Source: Bdellovibrionales bacterium (GTDB taxonomy: Bacteria; Bdellovibrionota; Bdellovibrionia; Bdellovibrionales; UBA1609). From it: DNA of 53,609 nt. Shown in pieces: positions 41,842 to 51,578 of the stretch (position 1 is the stretch's first letter; the number at the start of each line of letters is the position of its first letter). The translations under genes were made by a program, and so were the position numbers. A model generated the notes under the pieces. The model searched no databases. It was given only the letters and a program-made list of their open reading frames with translations, and was not told the origin of the DNA. The DNA lies in the NCBI GenBank assembly GCA_020850475.1, contig JADZEO010000143.1, forward strand, positions 1 to 53,609. The letters are read 5' to 3'.

Positions 41842-42933
41842 ATGAAAAAAAAGAAGAAAGTTAAGAAAAGCGCGCCCCGACGACGAGCCAAGGTCGCCTC
41901 TCGACCCGTATTGACTCCAGAAATCGTTGAACCCAACAAAGTTCGGCACCACGAACCAGAAGTCGTCGAATCGAATCAGCCTCGCCCGGACCTACCGGAC
42001 GATTTGAGTTTCGATTTACCGGAGCCCGCCCCGCCGACCGCTTTGGTCTCGGCCGACAGCCAGGCCTTGTCCATTTCCGATCCCGTGGCTCGATACATGG
42101 CTGAGGTCAACCGCTACCCTCTATTGACCCGCGAGCAGGAGGAAGAAGTCGCTAAACGCTACTACGAAACGAAAGATCCCCGCCTGGCGGAGGTGTTAGT
42201 GACGTCGAACCTGCGCTTTGTCGTCAAGGTTGCAGCCGAATATTCGAAGTTCGGGTCACGATTGATTGACTTAATTCAAGAGGGCAATGTCGGGCTGATG
42301 CATGCGGTCCGCGAATTTAATCCGTACAAAGGTGTAAAGCTCATCACTTATGCCGTTTGGTGGATTCGCGGCTACATTCAAGAGTATCTCATGCGCCAGT
42401 ACTCTCTCGTTCGGATCGGCACCACGCAAAACCAACGCAAGCTCTTTTATCAACTGCAAAGAGAAAAACAGGAGCTGGATCGGCTCGGCGAAGAGGCTGG
42501 AATTAAGCAGATCAGCGGGCGCTTGGGGATTCCCGAGGATGAAGTCGCAGACATGCGTAACCGCCTGATGGGTCGTGATGTGAGTTTGAGTCAACCCTTG
42601 GGCCCCGAAGAGGGTTCACGCCTGTTGGATCTCCAGTCTGATGACTCCGCCGCCAATGACATTGATACGGTGATTGATCTTAAGGAACACCTCGGCTTGC
42701 TCAATTCCGCCTTGGACCAAATTCGCCCTGGCTTGAGTGAAAAGGAAACTTATATTCTCGAAAATCGCCTGCTAGCCGACGAGCCCCTCACGCTTCAGGA
42801 AATTGGTGAAAGCTGGAAGGTCACCCGCGAGGCCGTTCGGCAAATGGAAGCGCGCCTACTGAGTAAGATTCGCAAGGCTTTACTGGAGAACGGTCTGGTC
42901 GATCCTAATCCCGATTCGTCGGATAGTATCTGA
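41842..42933 (+). CDS. rpoH: RpoH-like (sigma-32 group) RNA polymerase sigma factor
   Basis: 363 residues. Sigma region 2 (LRFVVKVAAEYSKFGSRLIDLIQEGNVGLMHAVREFNPYKGVKLITYAVWWIRGYIQEYLMRQYSLVRIGTTQ is spread over about residues 120-195), and region 4 with a helix-turn-helix (LTLQEIGESWKVTREAVRQMEARLLSKIRKAL). Group assignment rests on the RpoH-box-like QRKLFYQLQREK segment. An N-terminal tail of about 80 basic then acidic residues (MKKKKKVKKSAPRRRAK...) is unusual. Likely directs heat-shock genes; the symbol is given with moderate confidence. Coupled to the PHA-domain gene upstream. Confidence 0.85.
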   Translation: MKKKKKVKKSAPRRRAKVASRPVLTPEIVEPNKVRHHEPEVVESNQPRPDLPDDLSFDLPEPAPPTALVSADSQALSISDPVARYMAEVNRYPLLTREQEEEVAKRYYETKDPRLAEVLVTSNLRFVVKVAAEYSKFGSRLIDLIQEGNVGLMHAVREFNPYKGVKLITYAVWWIRGYIQEYLMRQYSLVRIGTTQNQRKLFYQLQREKQELDRLGEEAGIKQISGRLGIPEDEVADMRNRLMGRDVSLSQPLGPEEGSRLLDLQSDDSAANDIDTVIDLKEHLGLLNSALDQIRPGLSEKETYILENRLLADEPLTLQEIGESWKVTREAVRQMEARLLSKIRKALLENGLVDPNPDSSDSI

Positions 42934-43099
42934 ATTTTTTACCGACCCCGCATCCCTTTGAGACCCTTTGTCCATAAGCCGTACTGATTAATTCCATTCA
43001 AAACTAATGATTTTACGAAACTGGCGCTCTCGGATAATTTCCCGCCCCGTCAAGCAGGGGTCATCCCAAACTTGCAAAAATTTAATTTAGGGGGAAACC

Positions 43100-43552
43100 A
43101 TGAAAGCATTAGGTCTTATTGCCGCAGCCCTGATCGGGTTGAGCGCACACGCCACCAGCATCCAAACTCACAAATTTCAACCGGGCTCATTTAACTTGAA
43201 CCAACCTGGCATGGTGCCCAATCCCAACTGTTACACTTTCGTAAACATGACCCTGGACAAGGGCCAGTTGTTTGGTCCCTTCGCTGTTCTTGAAAACCGC
43301 GTTGGCGGGCTTTGCGAAATTTATGCAGCTCCCAACACTCGCTTTTACGACCTCAAGCTCGCCGGCATTGAGTGCGGCTCGGGCCACTATGAAGCGACCC
43401 GCATCACCGAAGACGGTCCCGAGAAGTTGACTCTCATCGACCACCGCACACGCACTTGCCGCGATATGGTCCCGGCCAAACTGATTGTAATGATCGAGTC
43501 ACCCGATGGCCAAGTAACAACTCTGCATGGAATGGCACCGGTTCGCCGCTAA
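43100..43552 (+). CDS. Small exported protein of unknown function
   Basis: 150 residues. Signal peptide MKALGLIAAALIGLSAHA. The mature part has four cysteines (NPNCYTF, GGLCEIY, GIECGSG, TRTCRD) that could form two disulfides, in a small beta-rich domain. I recognise no family. AGGGGG lies upstream of the ATG. It precedes another exported protein by 43 bases on the same strand; possibly one transcript. Confidence 0.7.
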   Translation: MKALGLIAAALIGLSAHATSIQTHKFQPGSFNLNQPGMVPNPNCYTFVNMTLDKGQLFGPFAVLENRVGGLCEIYAAPNTRFYDLKLAGIECGSGHYEATRITEDGPEKLTLIDHRTRTCRDMVPAKLIVMIESPDGQVTTLHGMAPVRR

Positions 43553-43595
43553 TTGCGCTTTTAACTAGAATCTTAACTCAATACTGGGGGAATTT

Positions 43596-44072
43596 ATGAA
43601 AAAACTATTAGTCATTATGAGTATCGCTTGGACGACCAGCTCTTTTGCCGCGACCGTCATTGCTCAAAAACAGTTCTGGGCGGGATTTTCACCGCGACCC
43701 GTGAACTCTAGGATCTCAATCCTTAGCGATGGCACCGCCATTGCCGAGATCGAGAGCCTGCGCGAAAACAAGACCCGCACAATCAAGTTGGCGAAGCTGA
43801 GCGCCGGCACCCTTAAGGGAGTCAAAGCTCGCATCGAGGCCGTCACCGCTGAAGAGCTCAAAGACTACGAAGAAGACAAACCGAAGTGTACAGATGCTCC
43901 TTCGAAGGCCTACCGCATCTTTAAGGCCGACGGTACCGAGGTTCCGGTTTACCGCTGGGCCAGCTGTCACGAGTGGGTCATGACCACGAGCGAAAATGCT
44001 GACACTGCTCAACGATTGAAGGCACTCCTTGATGGTATGGAGTCATTGATTGAGTACAACTTTGGCTTCTAA
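43596..44072 (+). CDS. Small exported protein of unknown function
   Basis: 158 residues. Signal peptide MKKLLVIMSIAWTTSSFA. Mature part: ISILSDGTAIAEIESLRENKTRTIKLAKLS then a two-cysteine segment (KPKC...ASCHEW), a pattern often seen in small periplasmic proteins. I recognise no family. GGGGGAA precedes the ATG. It is followed by a strong shared terminator. Confidence 0.7.
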   Translation: MKKLLVIMSIAWTTSSFAATVIAQKQFWAGFSPRPVNSRISILSDGTAIAEIESLRENKTRTIKLAKLSAGTLKGVKARIEAVTAEELKDYEEDKPKCTDAPSKAYRIFKADGTEVPVYRWASCHEWVMTTSENADTAQRLKALLDGMESLIEYNFGF

Positions 44073-44093
44073 TCGCGCCTTGCTCTAAAAAGC

Positions 44094-44131
44094 AAAAAGC
44101 CGTCAGCGTATTTGCCTGACGGCTTTTTTTT
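44094..44131. terminator. Bidirectional rho-independent terminator
   Basis: AAGCCGTCAG (44097-44106), 9-base loop, CTGACGGCTT (44116-44125), with T-runs on both strands. It ends both the exported-protein unit and the flagellar operon below fliA. Confidence 0.96.
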
Positions 44132-44150
44132 CGCTCTCTCTAGCCGAGAC

Positions 44151-44945
44151 TCAAACGGCTTCCAGCTCCTGATCTTCAAAATAACTGGCCAGCTTCGCCC
44201 GAAGTCGAGCGATGGCCTGAGCGTGGAGTTGGGAAACCCGACTCTCCGTCACCCGCAAAATCATGCCGATCTCCTTCAAATTGAGATCTTCATAATAATA
44301 TAAGGACAAAACCAACCTTTGTCGTTCGGGCAACTCCTCAATGGCCTTGGTGACCACGTCTTTGACCGACTTCATATTCAGTTGGGTGTACGGATTATTG
44401 AGCTTACAGCCCTCAAGTAGATTCAAAATCGATTTCTTGTCGACGTTACTAAAGGTGGCGGCATCATCAATTGAGAGGATTGATACCGGTCGGACTTGAT
44501 TCACAAGATCGTAGAACTCTTCCATCGACATGCCCAATTGTCCGGCGACCTCTTCGTCCGTGGCGGACCGACCCAACTCTGCTTCCATTTGAATCAGAGT
44601 GCGATCCAACATCTTGGCCTTGTCACGAACAGAACGGGGCACCCAGTCTTGGGCGCGTAACTCATCGAGAATCGAACCGCGAATACGAAACTCCGCATAA
44701 GTCTTAAACTTGTTGTCGCGCGTAGGATCGTACTTTTCAATGGCGTCCATCAGGCCGATCACGCCACTTGAGATCAAATCATCCAGCTCGATGTTTGAAG
44801 GCAAGCGGATCGCGATTTTTTGCGCGATGAACTTGATGAGTGGAGCATACTCCATGATCAGCTTATCTTTCTGCTGAGGAGTGAGCTTACTCGGTTCTTC
44901 TTTGTACTTGTGCAATAACGAATTACTATTGTTATTGTTCGACAT
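44151..44945 (-). CDS. fliA: Flagellar sigma factor FliA (sigma-28)
   Basis: 264 residues. Directs transcription of late flagellar genes (flagellin, motor, chemotaxis). Regions 2 (LIKFIAQKIAIRLPSNIELDDLISSGVIGLMDAIEKYD and FKTYAEFRIRGSILDELR, family signature), 3 (DKAKMLDRTLIQMEAELGRSATDEEVAGQLGM) and 4 (ELPERQRLVLSLYYYEDLNLKEIGMILRVTESRVSQLHAQAI) are complete. Last gene of the flagellar operon, 65 bases after flhG, before a terminator. FlgM, its anti-sigma, is not in view. Confidence 0.97.
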   Translation of the reverse strand: MSNNNNSNSLLHKYKEEPSKLTPQQKDKLIMEYAPLIKFIAQKIAIRLPSNIELDDLISSGVIGLMDAIEKYDPTRDNKFKTYAEFRIRGSILDELRAQDWVPRSVRDKAKMLDRTLIQMEAELGRSATDEEVAGQLGMSMEEFYDLVNQVRPVSILSIDDAATFSNVDKKSILNLLEGCKLNNPYTQLNMKSVKDVVTKAIEELPERQRLVLSLYYYEDLNLKEIGMILRVTESRVSQLHAQAIARLRAKLASYFEDQELEAV

Positions 44946-45010
44946 TCAATTCCCACCTTACCAAGTTCAATTTTATCAAATTGAGAACTAGACAAAAAGT
45001 CCTATTCTCT

Positions 45011-45850
45011 TCATGCCACTCCAACCAATTGCTGCCAGAAGAACTGAATCCCACCCTTAACTTCCTGCACATTCTCAAAACCACTCAACTTTTTGGCAAT
45101 CTGCTGGATCGAGATACTGGCCGGGAGGCGAGGATTGAAGTCTAGTGCTAACTGTTGCAGCTTTGTTGCCTTGTTTAGACCTGAGTCCATAGGAACGAAT
45201 CCACGGTAGGTCAAACTGACACAGAGGAATCGGTCCGCCACTTCGCTCAGGCGCTGAAAGACCGCCATGGCCTCACGATCATCGCGAACCATGTTACACA
45301 AAATCGAAAATTTGTTCTCGCGGTGCCTTTGATTTAGCACTTTGATCAGCGAGTAGGCGTCCGTGAGTGACGAAGGATCTGGCGTCACCACCACCATGAT
45401 TTCATTGGCCGCCGCGTTTAAATACAACACGTTGTCGTCGATTCCTGGAGCGGTATCGATCAACAAGAAATCGTAGTCATCTGGGAGATCGCTGACTTGA
45501 TCCAAAATTCCCTGGCGCAGGGCCGGGGGTAATCGCTGAAGTTCATAAATCCCACTGCCCCCAGGGATCAAATCAAGATTGGGCGCCACATTCATTATGA
45601 CTTCTTCGATTCGCGCACCATCAAACAACACCTGATGGATTGTCTGCTGGGCCCGTCGACCAAACATGATGTCGAGATTCGCCATGCCCAGGTCGCCATC
45701 GAGCATGAGAACTCGACGGCCGCTGCGACTGAGGGCCGCCGCCAAATTGGCGACCATAGTGGATTTACCGACGCCCCCTTTGCCGGAGGTGATGCTGATA
45801 CTGCGCGTGACGCCACTCTTAGAGCTAGTGGCCTGCGATGATGAACTCAT
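45011..45850 (-). CDS. flhG: MinD-like ATPase FlhG/FleN
   Basis: 279 residues. Controls flagellar number. Deviant Walker A TSGKGGVGKS (residues 21-30), DGDLGMANLDIMFG (switch), LIDTAPGIDDNVL (Walker B), and the C-terminal membrane-targeting region. The N-terminal MSSSSQATSSKSGV tail is short and lacks the typical DQAxxLR motif that activates FlhF. It follows flhF by 5 bases and precedes fliA, as in many polar flagellates. Confidence 0.96.
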   Translation of the reverse strand: MSSSSQATSSKSGVTRSISITSGKGGVGKSTMVANLAAALSRSGRRVLMLDGDLGMANLDIMFGRRAQQTIHQVLFDGARIEEVIMNVAPNLDLIPGGSGIYELQRLPPALRQGILDQVSDLPDDYDFLLIDTAPGIDDNVLYLNAAANEIMVVVTPDPSSLTDAYSLIKVLNQRHRENKFSILCNMVRDDREAMAVFQRLSEVADRFLCVSLTYRGFVPMDSGLNKATKLQQLALDFNPRLPASISIQQIAKKLSGFENVQEVKGGIQFFWQQLVGVA

Positions 45851-45855
45851 GAATC

Positions 45856-47337
45856 TTATACTCCTTGTGTCTTGCGGATCTTAGTCAGTTTAAAAATCAA
45901 GTCGACGACCCGTTCTTTGGTGGCCGCCTCAAAATCCTCGGGAACTTTGGGACCAATTCCAAATGAGTGCAGGGGGGTCCCAAACTTCTTCTGGAAGTTG
46001 TAAATCAGACCGTGTTGGACGGATTCATCCAAGCAGGTAAAAACAACGTCATGAAAGCCAATCGTCATGTAGCGACTGGCAATCTCAAAGGCATCGGCGT
46101 CTTTTGCCAGTACCGATTGCACATAATGAATACGACGATCCGAGCCTTCCGGTGGCAAGGTGTCCCTCAAGAAATCCAACTCGCCAATGGAACGCAAATT
46201 GAGACCTGGGAAATCAACCAAAAAGTGATCAATGTGGCCCAAGCGTTGCTGGATGATCTCCCAATCTTTGCGTCGTCGCACAATCGCAAACGGCACATTT
46301 AAGATTTGGGCATAAATCCGCAACTGCTCAGCCGCGCCCACCTTGCTGTTGTCGGTGGTCATGATCGCGATCTTTTTCTTTTCACAAATCACCAAATGAC
46401 TGGCGAGTTTAACCAGCGAACTCGTTTTGCCCTGACCGGCCGGGCCCACGAATGCGTGAAAGCGCGCGCTGGTGCGGTGATCGGCAACCTTAAGCTCATC
46501 AAGAAAGTGCTTGGCCACCCAGGCGTCTACAAAGGCGGGCTTCTTGATCTGTGCCGGGTCCAAGCGATCCTTGCACTGCTTGAGAATTTCCACGACATGC
46601 TCGCGCGCAATTCCCGCCCGGCCGAGTTTTTCATAGGCGCCGGTCAATTCATACGGCAGCCCTTCCTCAGCACCAGGGTGCATACTGACAAACGATTGGG
46701 GAACGTTCTGGAACTTTTCTAGCATCCGCTTGAGATATTGAATTTCATTACGAAGAGCTGAAAGCTCCGGGGTAGGAGCGGCGGCCGGCTGAGCTCCCGG
46801 AACCGATGTCGTCCTTCGCGACTTGTTCTCCTGAGTCGATTCCTCCGACCAACCCGAGGACAGCGCACTTTTGACTGCCGCTCGGATGCGCTCGGCCGCA
46901 ATGGCTTCATTTGGCGGCGCACTTGGGGCTGGCGTAAAAGCCGGGGGCCGCTGCTCGCGCGGTCGTGGGTTTGCCGCTCGAGCCTCATGACTTTCGTCAT
47001 CAATATCTATATACGGTACCGCGGTAATGGGTCTCCGCATTTCTTCCTCCGGCGATGGTGTGGCAAACGCCTTATCGATAAAGGCCTTTTGCAGGCGAGC
47101 GGGACTATTAGCAAACCGACTGCGCATTTCTTCGTTCATTTTCTTTTCGGCCACTTGCTTGCGGCGCAAAGTATCCACTGAGGCCGCGGCCGTTACTTCA
47201 ACGCTGGTATTGCCAAGAAGTCCAAAGCCACTTTGGTGGTCGCGAGCCGATAAGATAATCGCCTCGGGCCCCATGTGGAGCTTAACCATTTCGAGTGCCT
47301 CTTTCATTGAGCGAGCTTCAAATTTCCTAACTTGCAT
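45856..47337 (-). CDS. flhF: Signal-recognition-particle-type GTPase FlhF
   Basis: 493 residues. Marks the pole for flagellar assembly. N-terminal B domain start (MQVRKFEARSMKEALEMVKLHMGPEAIILS), a long disordered linker (about 95-195, Pro/Ala-rich), helical N domain and G domain with P-loop GPAGQGKT at 298-305. The G-domain DFPGL replaces the usual DTAG, a common FlhF variation. It overlaps flhA by 11 bases and is followed 5 bases later by flhG. Confidence 0.96.
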   Translation of the reverse strand: MQVRKFEARSMKEALEMVKLHMGPEAIILSARDHQSGFGLLGNTSVEVTAAASVDTLRRKQVAEKKMNEEMRSRFANSPARLQKAFIDKAFATPSPEEEMRRPITAVPYIDIDDESHEARAANPRPREQRPPAFTPAPSAPPNEAIAAERIRAAVKSALSSGWSEESTQENKSRRTTSVPGAQPAAAPTPELSALRNEIQYLKRMLEKFQNVPQSFVSMHPGAEEGLPYELTGAYEKLGRAGIAREHVVEILKQCKDRLDPAQIKKPAFVDAWVAKHFLDELKVADHRTSARFHAFVGPAGQGKTSSLVKLASHLVICEKKKIAIMTTDNSKVGAAEQLRIYAQILNVPFAIVRRRKDWEIIQQRLGHIDHFLVDFPGLNLRSIGELDFLRDTLPPEGSDRRIHYVQSVLAKDADAFEIASRYMTIGFHDVVFTCLDESVQHGLIYNFQKKFGTPLHSFGIGPKVPEDFEAATKERVVDLIFKLTKIRKTQGV

Positions 47338-49423
47338 GTGCCATCTCCACTAAGCCAACAGCAGAAACGCGGGCATCCGGCGAAACCTCACTATGCGAAA
47401 GGACGATGAGCTGAGGGATAAACCGCGAAATCAATTTATATAGATGTCGCCGGATGGTCGGGCTGGTCAAAAGAATCGGTTGCCCGGCGATTTCAGGATG
47501 GTGCTCGATCGCCGAAGACACTCCGGTGATGAGAGTTTGCGCGGCCCGAGGGTCCATCACCAACTGGACCCCCTGTTCCGTTTGCAGCAGTGAATTGGCG
47601 ATCATCTCCTCGAGACTCGCATCTAGAGTCATTACCGGTAGGGAACCGTCGTCGTTTTTGTATTTATTGGTGATGGTGCGACTCAGAGCCTTGCGCACCG
47701 ACTCCGTCAAGATCTCATGATCTTTAGTTTTAGCACCCTCGTCCCCCAAGGTCTCCATTATCGTGCGGAGATCGCGGATCGAAACCTGTTCTCTCAGCAG
47801 ATTTTGGAGTACGCGCACCACTGTACCGAGCGGCAGAATATTCGGAATCAAATCATCAACTACCTTCGGATAAATCTTTTTGAAGTTCTCGATTAGACTG
47901 TCGGCCTCTTGGCGGCCAAAGAGTTCATGAGCGTGAGTCCGCAGGATTTCAGTTAGATGAGTCGCCATGATCGTGGGCAGATCGACCACGGTGTAGCCGT
48001 TGATTTCCGCCTGTTCCTTTTGGCCACGGGAAATCCAAATCGCATCCAAACCAAAGGCCGGCTCGCGGGTGGGAATTCCCGTCATTTCCTCGGTGACTCC
48101 GCCCGGGTCCATGGCCAAATAGCAGTCCGCCCGTAACGTCCCACCGCCAACGCGATTGCCCTTCATTACCACTCGGTACTCGCCGGGCTCAAGCTGGAGA
48201 TTGTCGCGAATGTGAACACTCGGAACGACAATTCCCAGATCGAGAGCAAACTGCTTGCGAATACTGACAATGCGCTCGAGTAGGTCACCTGACTCACCCG
48301 ACTCAACGATATTGATGAGGCCATACCCAACTTCTAACTCCACCAAATCAAGGGGCAGTAGCTTTTCAACATTTTCCTTCTGCGGCTTAAGGGCCTGCTC
48401 TTCGTCTTGGCGCTTTTTGAGCTCAACTTTCTCTTGATCAAAACGCGAGATCACCCAAGCCAAACCACCCATAGCGCCACCAAGCATAAAAAACGGCAAC
48501 CCGGGTAAACCGGGTACCAGACCAAGGACTCCAAGAATGGCCCCGACAATCGCCGCCGCTCGCGGTTTTAGAAATAACTGGCCGACAATCTCGGCGCCCA
48601 TATTTTTTTCAGTCGAGCTTCGCGTCACCACGGTACCCGCGGCGGTAGAAATGATCAGAGCCGGGATTTGGGTTACCAGACCGTCACCGATGGTTAACAT
48701 TGTATAGTGTTGCGCCGCTGTCGCGAGCGACAGGTCCTTTTGAAAGATTCCAACTAGGAGTCCGCCAACGACGTTGACGATGGTGATGATAATGCCGGCA
48801 ATGGCATCACCGCGCACAAACTTACTGGCACCATCCATGGCTCCATAAAAGTCCGCTTCGCGTTCAATTTCTCGCCGACGGGCGCGAGCATCGGATTCAG
48901 AAATCAAGCCCGCATTAAGATCGGCATCGATCGACATTTGTTTACCAGGCATGGCATCCAAGGTGAAGCGCGCGGCGACCTCAGCGATACGGCCCGAACC
49001 TTTGGTGATCACCACAAAGTTAATTACGACTAAGATCACAAAGACAATAAAGCCGATGACGTAGTTACTGCCGACAACAAAATTTCCAAATGAGGCAATA
49101 ACCTGTCCGGCCGCCTCGGAGCCGTTGTGCCCTTCCGTCAAGATCAAGCGGGTCGAGGCGACGTTGAGCGCCAAGCGAAACAAGGTCGTCATCAAAAGCA
49201 AACTCGGAAACACACTAAAATCAAGCGCGCGGTCAGTGTAAATTGAAACAATCAAGACCAGCAGTGAAACAGCCAGCGACAGTGACAATGAGATGTCCAT
49301 AAACCAAGTGGGCATCGGGATCATCATCACGACGAGAATTCCCACCAGACCCAGGGCTACCAGCAGGTCCACGTTTTTGGCCACACGCTCAAAGCGTTTT
49401 AAGAATTGGAACAACTCATCCAT
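47327..49423 (-). CDS. flhA: Flagellar export gate protein FlhA
   Basis: 698 residues. Forms the nonameric export ring of the flagellar type III machine. Eight membrane segments in the N-terminal half (LLVALGLVGILVVMMIPMP...), the conserved FHIPEP region (TRLILTEG, GSGRIAEVAARFTLDAMPGKQMSIDADLNAG), and a cytoplasmic C-terminal domain. The start abuts the flhB stop and its end overlaps flhF by 11 bases. Confidence 0.97.
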   Translation of the reverse strand: MDELFQFLKRFERVAKNVDLLVALGLVGILVVMMIPMPTWFMDISLSLSLAVSLLVLIVSIYTDRALDFSVFPSLLLMTTLFRLALNVASTRLILTEGHNGSEAAGQVIASFGNFVVGSNYVIGFIVFVILVVINFVVITKGSGRIAEVAARFTLDAMPGKQMSIDADLNAGLISESDARARRREIEREADFYGAMDGASKFVRGDAIAGIIITIVNVVGGLLVGIFQKDLSLATAAQHYTMLTIGDGLVTQIPALIISTAAGTVVTRSSTEKNMGAEIVGQLFLKPRAAAIVGAILGVLGLVPGLPGLPFFMLGGAMGGLAWVISRFDQEKVELKKRQDEEQALKPQKENVEKLLPLDLVELEVGYGLINIVESGESGDLLERIVSIRKQFALDLGIVVPSVHIRDNLQLEPGEYRVVMKGNRVGGGTLRADCYLAMDPGGVTEEMTGIPTREPAFGLDAIWISRGQKEQAEINGYTVVDLPTIMATHLTEILRTHAHELFGRQEADSLIENFKKIYPKVVDDLIPNILPLGTVVRVLQNLLREQVSIRDLRTIMETLGDEGAKTKDHEILTESVRKALSRTITNKYKNDDGSLPVMTLDASLEEMIANSLLQTEQGVQLVMDPRAAQTLITGVSSAIEHHPEIAGQPILLTSPTIRRHLYKLISRFIPQLIVLSHSEVSPDARVSAVGLVEMAHAS

Positions 49424-50491
49424 CTAGCGCACACCCTTTTTCTTGAGTCTAAATACATATGAAAGCACCTCGGCCACCGCGGTGTAGAGCTCACGGGGAA
49501 TGATTTGCCCCAGCTTCATGGTTTTATAAATGGTGCGGGCCAACGGCTTGTTTTCAACAATTGGAATATTCTTTTCTCGAGCGATTTCTTTGATCTTGTC
49601 AGCGATGAACCCCGCGCCCTTGGCGATGAGTCGAGGCGCCACCGTGGTCTCATCGTATTTGAGGGCAATCGCGATATGGGTCGGATTGGTAATGATAACG
49701 TCCGCCTTGGGCACATCGTCCATCATGCGACGGTTGGCAATTTCCCTTTGCACGCGCCGAATGCGAGCCCGAATCAAGGGATCACCCTCGCGAGACTTGT
49801 GTTCGTCTTTAACTTCTTGCTTGGTCATGCGCATGGTCTTTTCAATTTCCCAGCGCTGAAAAAAGTAATCAAAGCCCGCGAGCACAAGCATAAAAAAGCC
49901 AACACCCGCAAAGAGTTTAATGAACACGTCGCCGACATAAACGAACATTTGATTGATCGAAAAGGTGATCACTTGAGGAACGACGACCATTTCTGATTTG
50001 AGAATCACCGCAACAATGGAGCCTACCATCAAAACCTTTATTACGGCTTTGATGCCCTCCATGACCGACCGCAGACTGAAAATGCGTTTGAACCCGTCAA
50101 CGGGATTCATCCGCTCCCACTTGAGACTCAAAGCCTCCTCATTGACGAGAAATCCGGTCTGGAGAAGGGTTGAGGCAAAAGAGAACAACCACATGATTCC
50201 CAAGATGGGTGCGGCAATAAAAAGGCCCTTGAGCCCAGCAAACTTAACCGCCGCTATCCAATCGCCCTCGCGTGCGGCCGCCACCAGATAGGTGGAAAGG
50301 GAACTGGTAAACACAGCGTGAATTTGCTCAAAAAAGAATCGGCCCAATAGCCAAGTGGCCATGACTGACAGAAAAAGCGCAAAAACCGACCCTAACTCCT
50401 TGGTTTGGGCGACTTGGCCACGCCGGCGGAAGTCTTCGCGACGCTGCTGGGTCGCTTCTTCCGTTCTCTCGTCTTGCTCTACATCAGCCAT
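49424..50491 (-). CDS. flhB: Flagellar export protein FlhB
   Basis: 355 residues. Substrate-specificity switch of flagellar export. Four N-terminal membrane helices and a C-terminal domain cleaved at NPTH, seen as DVIITNPTHIAIALKY. N-terminus EQDERTEEATQQRREDFRRRGQVAQTKEL is typical. The stop is directly followed by the flhA start codon. Confidence 0.97.
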   Translation of the reverse strand: MADVEQDERTEEATQQRREDFRRRGQVAQTKELGSVFALFLSVMATWLLGRFFFEQIHAVFTSSLSTYLVAAAREGDWIAAVKFAGLKGLFIAAPILGIMWLFSFASTLLQTGFLVNEEALSLKWERMNPVDGFKRIFSLRSVMEGIKAVIKVLMVGSIVAVILKSEMVVVPQVITFSINQMFVYVGDVFIKLFAGVGFFMLVLAGFDYFFQRWEIEKTMRMTKQEVKDEHKSREGDPLIRARIRRVQREIANRRMMDDVPKADVIITNPTHIAIALKYDETTVAPRLIAKGAGFIADKIKEIAREKNIPIVENKPLARTIYKTMKLGQIIPRELYTAVAEVLSYVFRLKKKGVR

Positions 50492-50516
50492 GTTCCATCC
50501 TAGAACAGGTTTTTAA

Positions 50517-51296
50517 CTAAAAGCTCTTCATCATCTGAAACACTCTCTCGGCCGTCAGATTTAAAATTTCTGGCATCTGCCAGAGAATCAACGGCAAAGA
50601 GACAAACAAAACCAGCAAACCGACAAAGATATTGACTGGAATACTGGTAATCAAAACGTTGATTTGCGGAACAGTTCGCCCAATAACCGCCATCGCGATA
50701 TTGGTAAACAGAATCGCAACTAAGACCGGCCCCGAAATCTTAATGCCGATCACCGTAATTTCTTGAACGATCTCCCCCATGTGTCCAAAGAAGGTCATGG
50801 TCAGGAGGTTGCCGGACAAAGGAATCAAAGTGAAACTGTCTCCCAGACCCCCTAGCAACAGATGATGCCCATTGATTCCCAAAAAGAACAAGGTTCCGAG
50901 GCCGATCAAGAACTGGTCAAAGGCACTCGAACGATCATTGAAAGCCGGATCAAAGAGCTGAATGCTGGTCAAACCCAGACTCACGCTGATCAATTGACCA
51001 GCGACACTCAATACATAGAAGAACGCGCGAGCGATTGAGCCAATGGCCAAGCCAATAAACACTTCTTTGAGGGCGTACCAAATGATCTGCTCGGTCCCCA
51101 AACTCGGTTCGATCGCACCCCAGCCCACCGTAGGAAAAAGCAGAATTGAAATGACCAATGCCATCAAAATTTTTACCGAAGCTGGGATATTATCGGCACC
51201 AAAAACCGGCCAACTTACCAAGAAAGCCGACACTCTGAGCATCACCAGGATGAATGCGAGAATCTCGGCTTCATTAAAGTTGTAGAGTTGGCCCAC
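50517..51296 (-). CDS. fliR: Flagellar export gate protein FliR
   Basis: 259 residues. Core of the export gate, with six membrane segments (FILVMLRVSAFLVSWPVFG and so on) and the conserved ALKEVFIGLAIGSIARAFF. Start is GTG at 51296, with AGGGAG about 5 bases upstream, 2 bases after the fliQ stop; a longer frame from 51371 would cover fliQ and is not believed. Ends 25 bases before flhB. Confidence 0.95.
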   Translation of the reverse strand: MGQLYNFNEAEILAFILVMLRVSAFLVSWPVFGADNIPASVKILMALVISILLFPTVGWGAIEPSLGTEQIIWYALKEVFIGLAIGSIARAFFYVLSVAGQLISVSLGLTSIQLFDPAFNDRSSAFDQFLIGLGTLFFLGINGHHLLLGGLGDSFTLIPLSGNLLTMTFFGHMGEIVQEITVIGIKISGPVLVAILFTNIAMAVIGRTVPQINVLITSIPVNIFVGLLVLFVSLPLILWQMPEILNLTAERVFQMMKSF

Positions 51297-51298
51297 GA

Positions 51299-51571
51299 TT
51301 ACTCCCTTACATACTGCGCGAGATTTTGCAGAATCTCGGTCGTAAAGTGGCTCATTACATCCAGCATCCACGGCCCGGCGATCACAATCACCAATGCCAC
51401 TACCGCCATTTTGGGAATAAAGGTCAGAGTCGCCTCGTTAATTTGGGTGATCGCTTGCAACACGGAGATCACCAAACCGATGATGAGGGCACCGGCGAGC
51501 ATCGGGCTGGCAATCATCGCCGTGGTCTTAATTGTTTCTTGTCCCAACTTTAAAATGAGTTCTTCTGTCAT
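51299..51571 (-). CDS. fliQ: Flagellar export gate protein FliQ
   Basis: 90 residues. Two membrane helices (AMIASPMLAGALIIGLVIS and MAVVALVIVIAGPWM) with the family motif QAITQINEATLTFIPK between them. ATG 51571 with GAGG 6 bases upstream. It follows fliP by 7 bases. Confidence 0.96.
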   Translation of the reverse strand: MTEELILKLGQETIKTTAMIASPMLAGALIIGLVISVLQAITQINEATLTFIPKMAVVALVIVIAGPWMLDVMSHFTTEILQNLAQYVRE

Positions 51572-51578
51572 TTGCGCC

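Noticed and set aside
43187-43444. Minus-strand frame in the exported-protein gene at 43100
   Set aside because: Shadow of a gene with signal peptide and SD on the plus strand.
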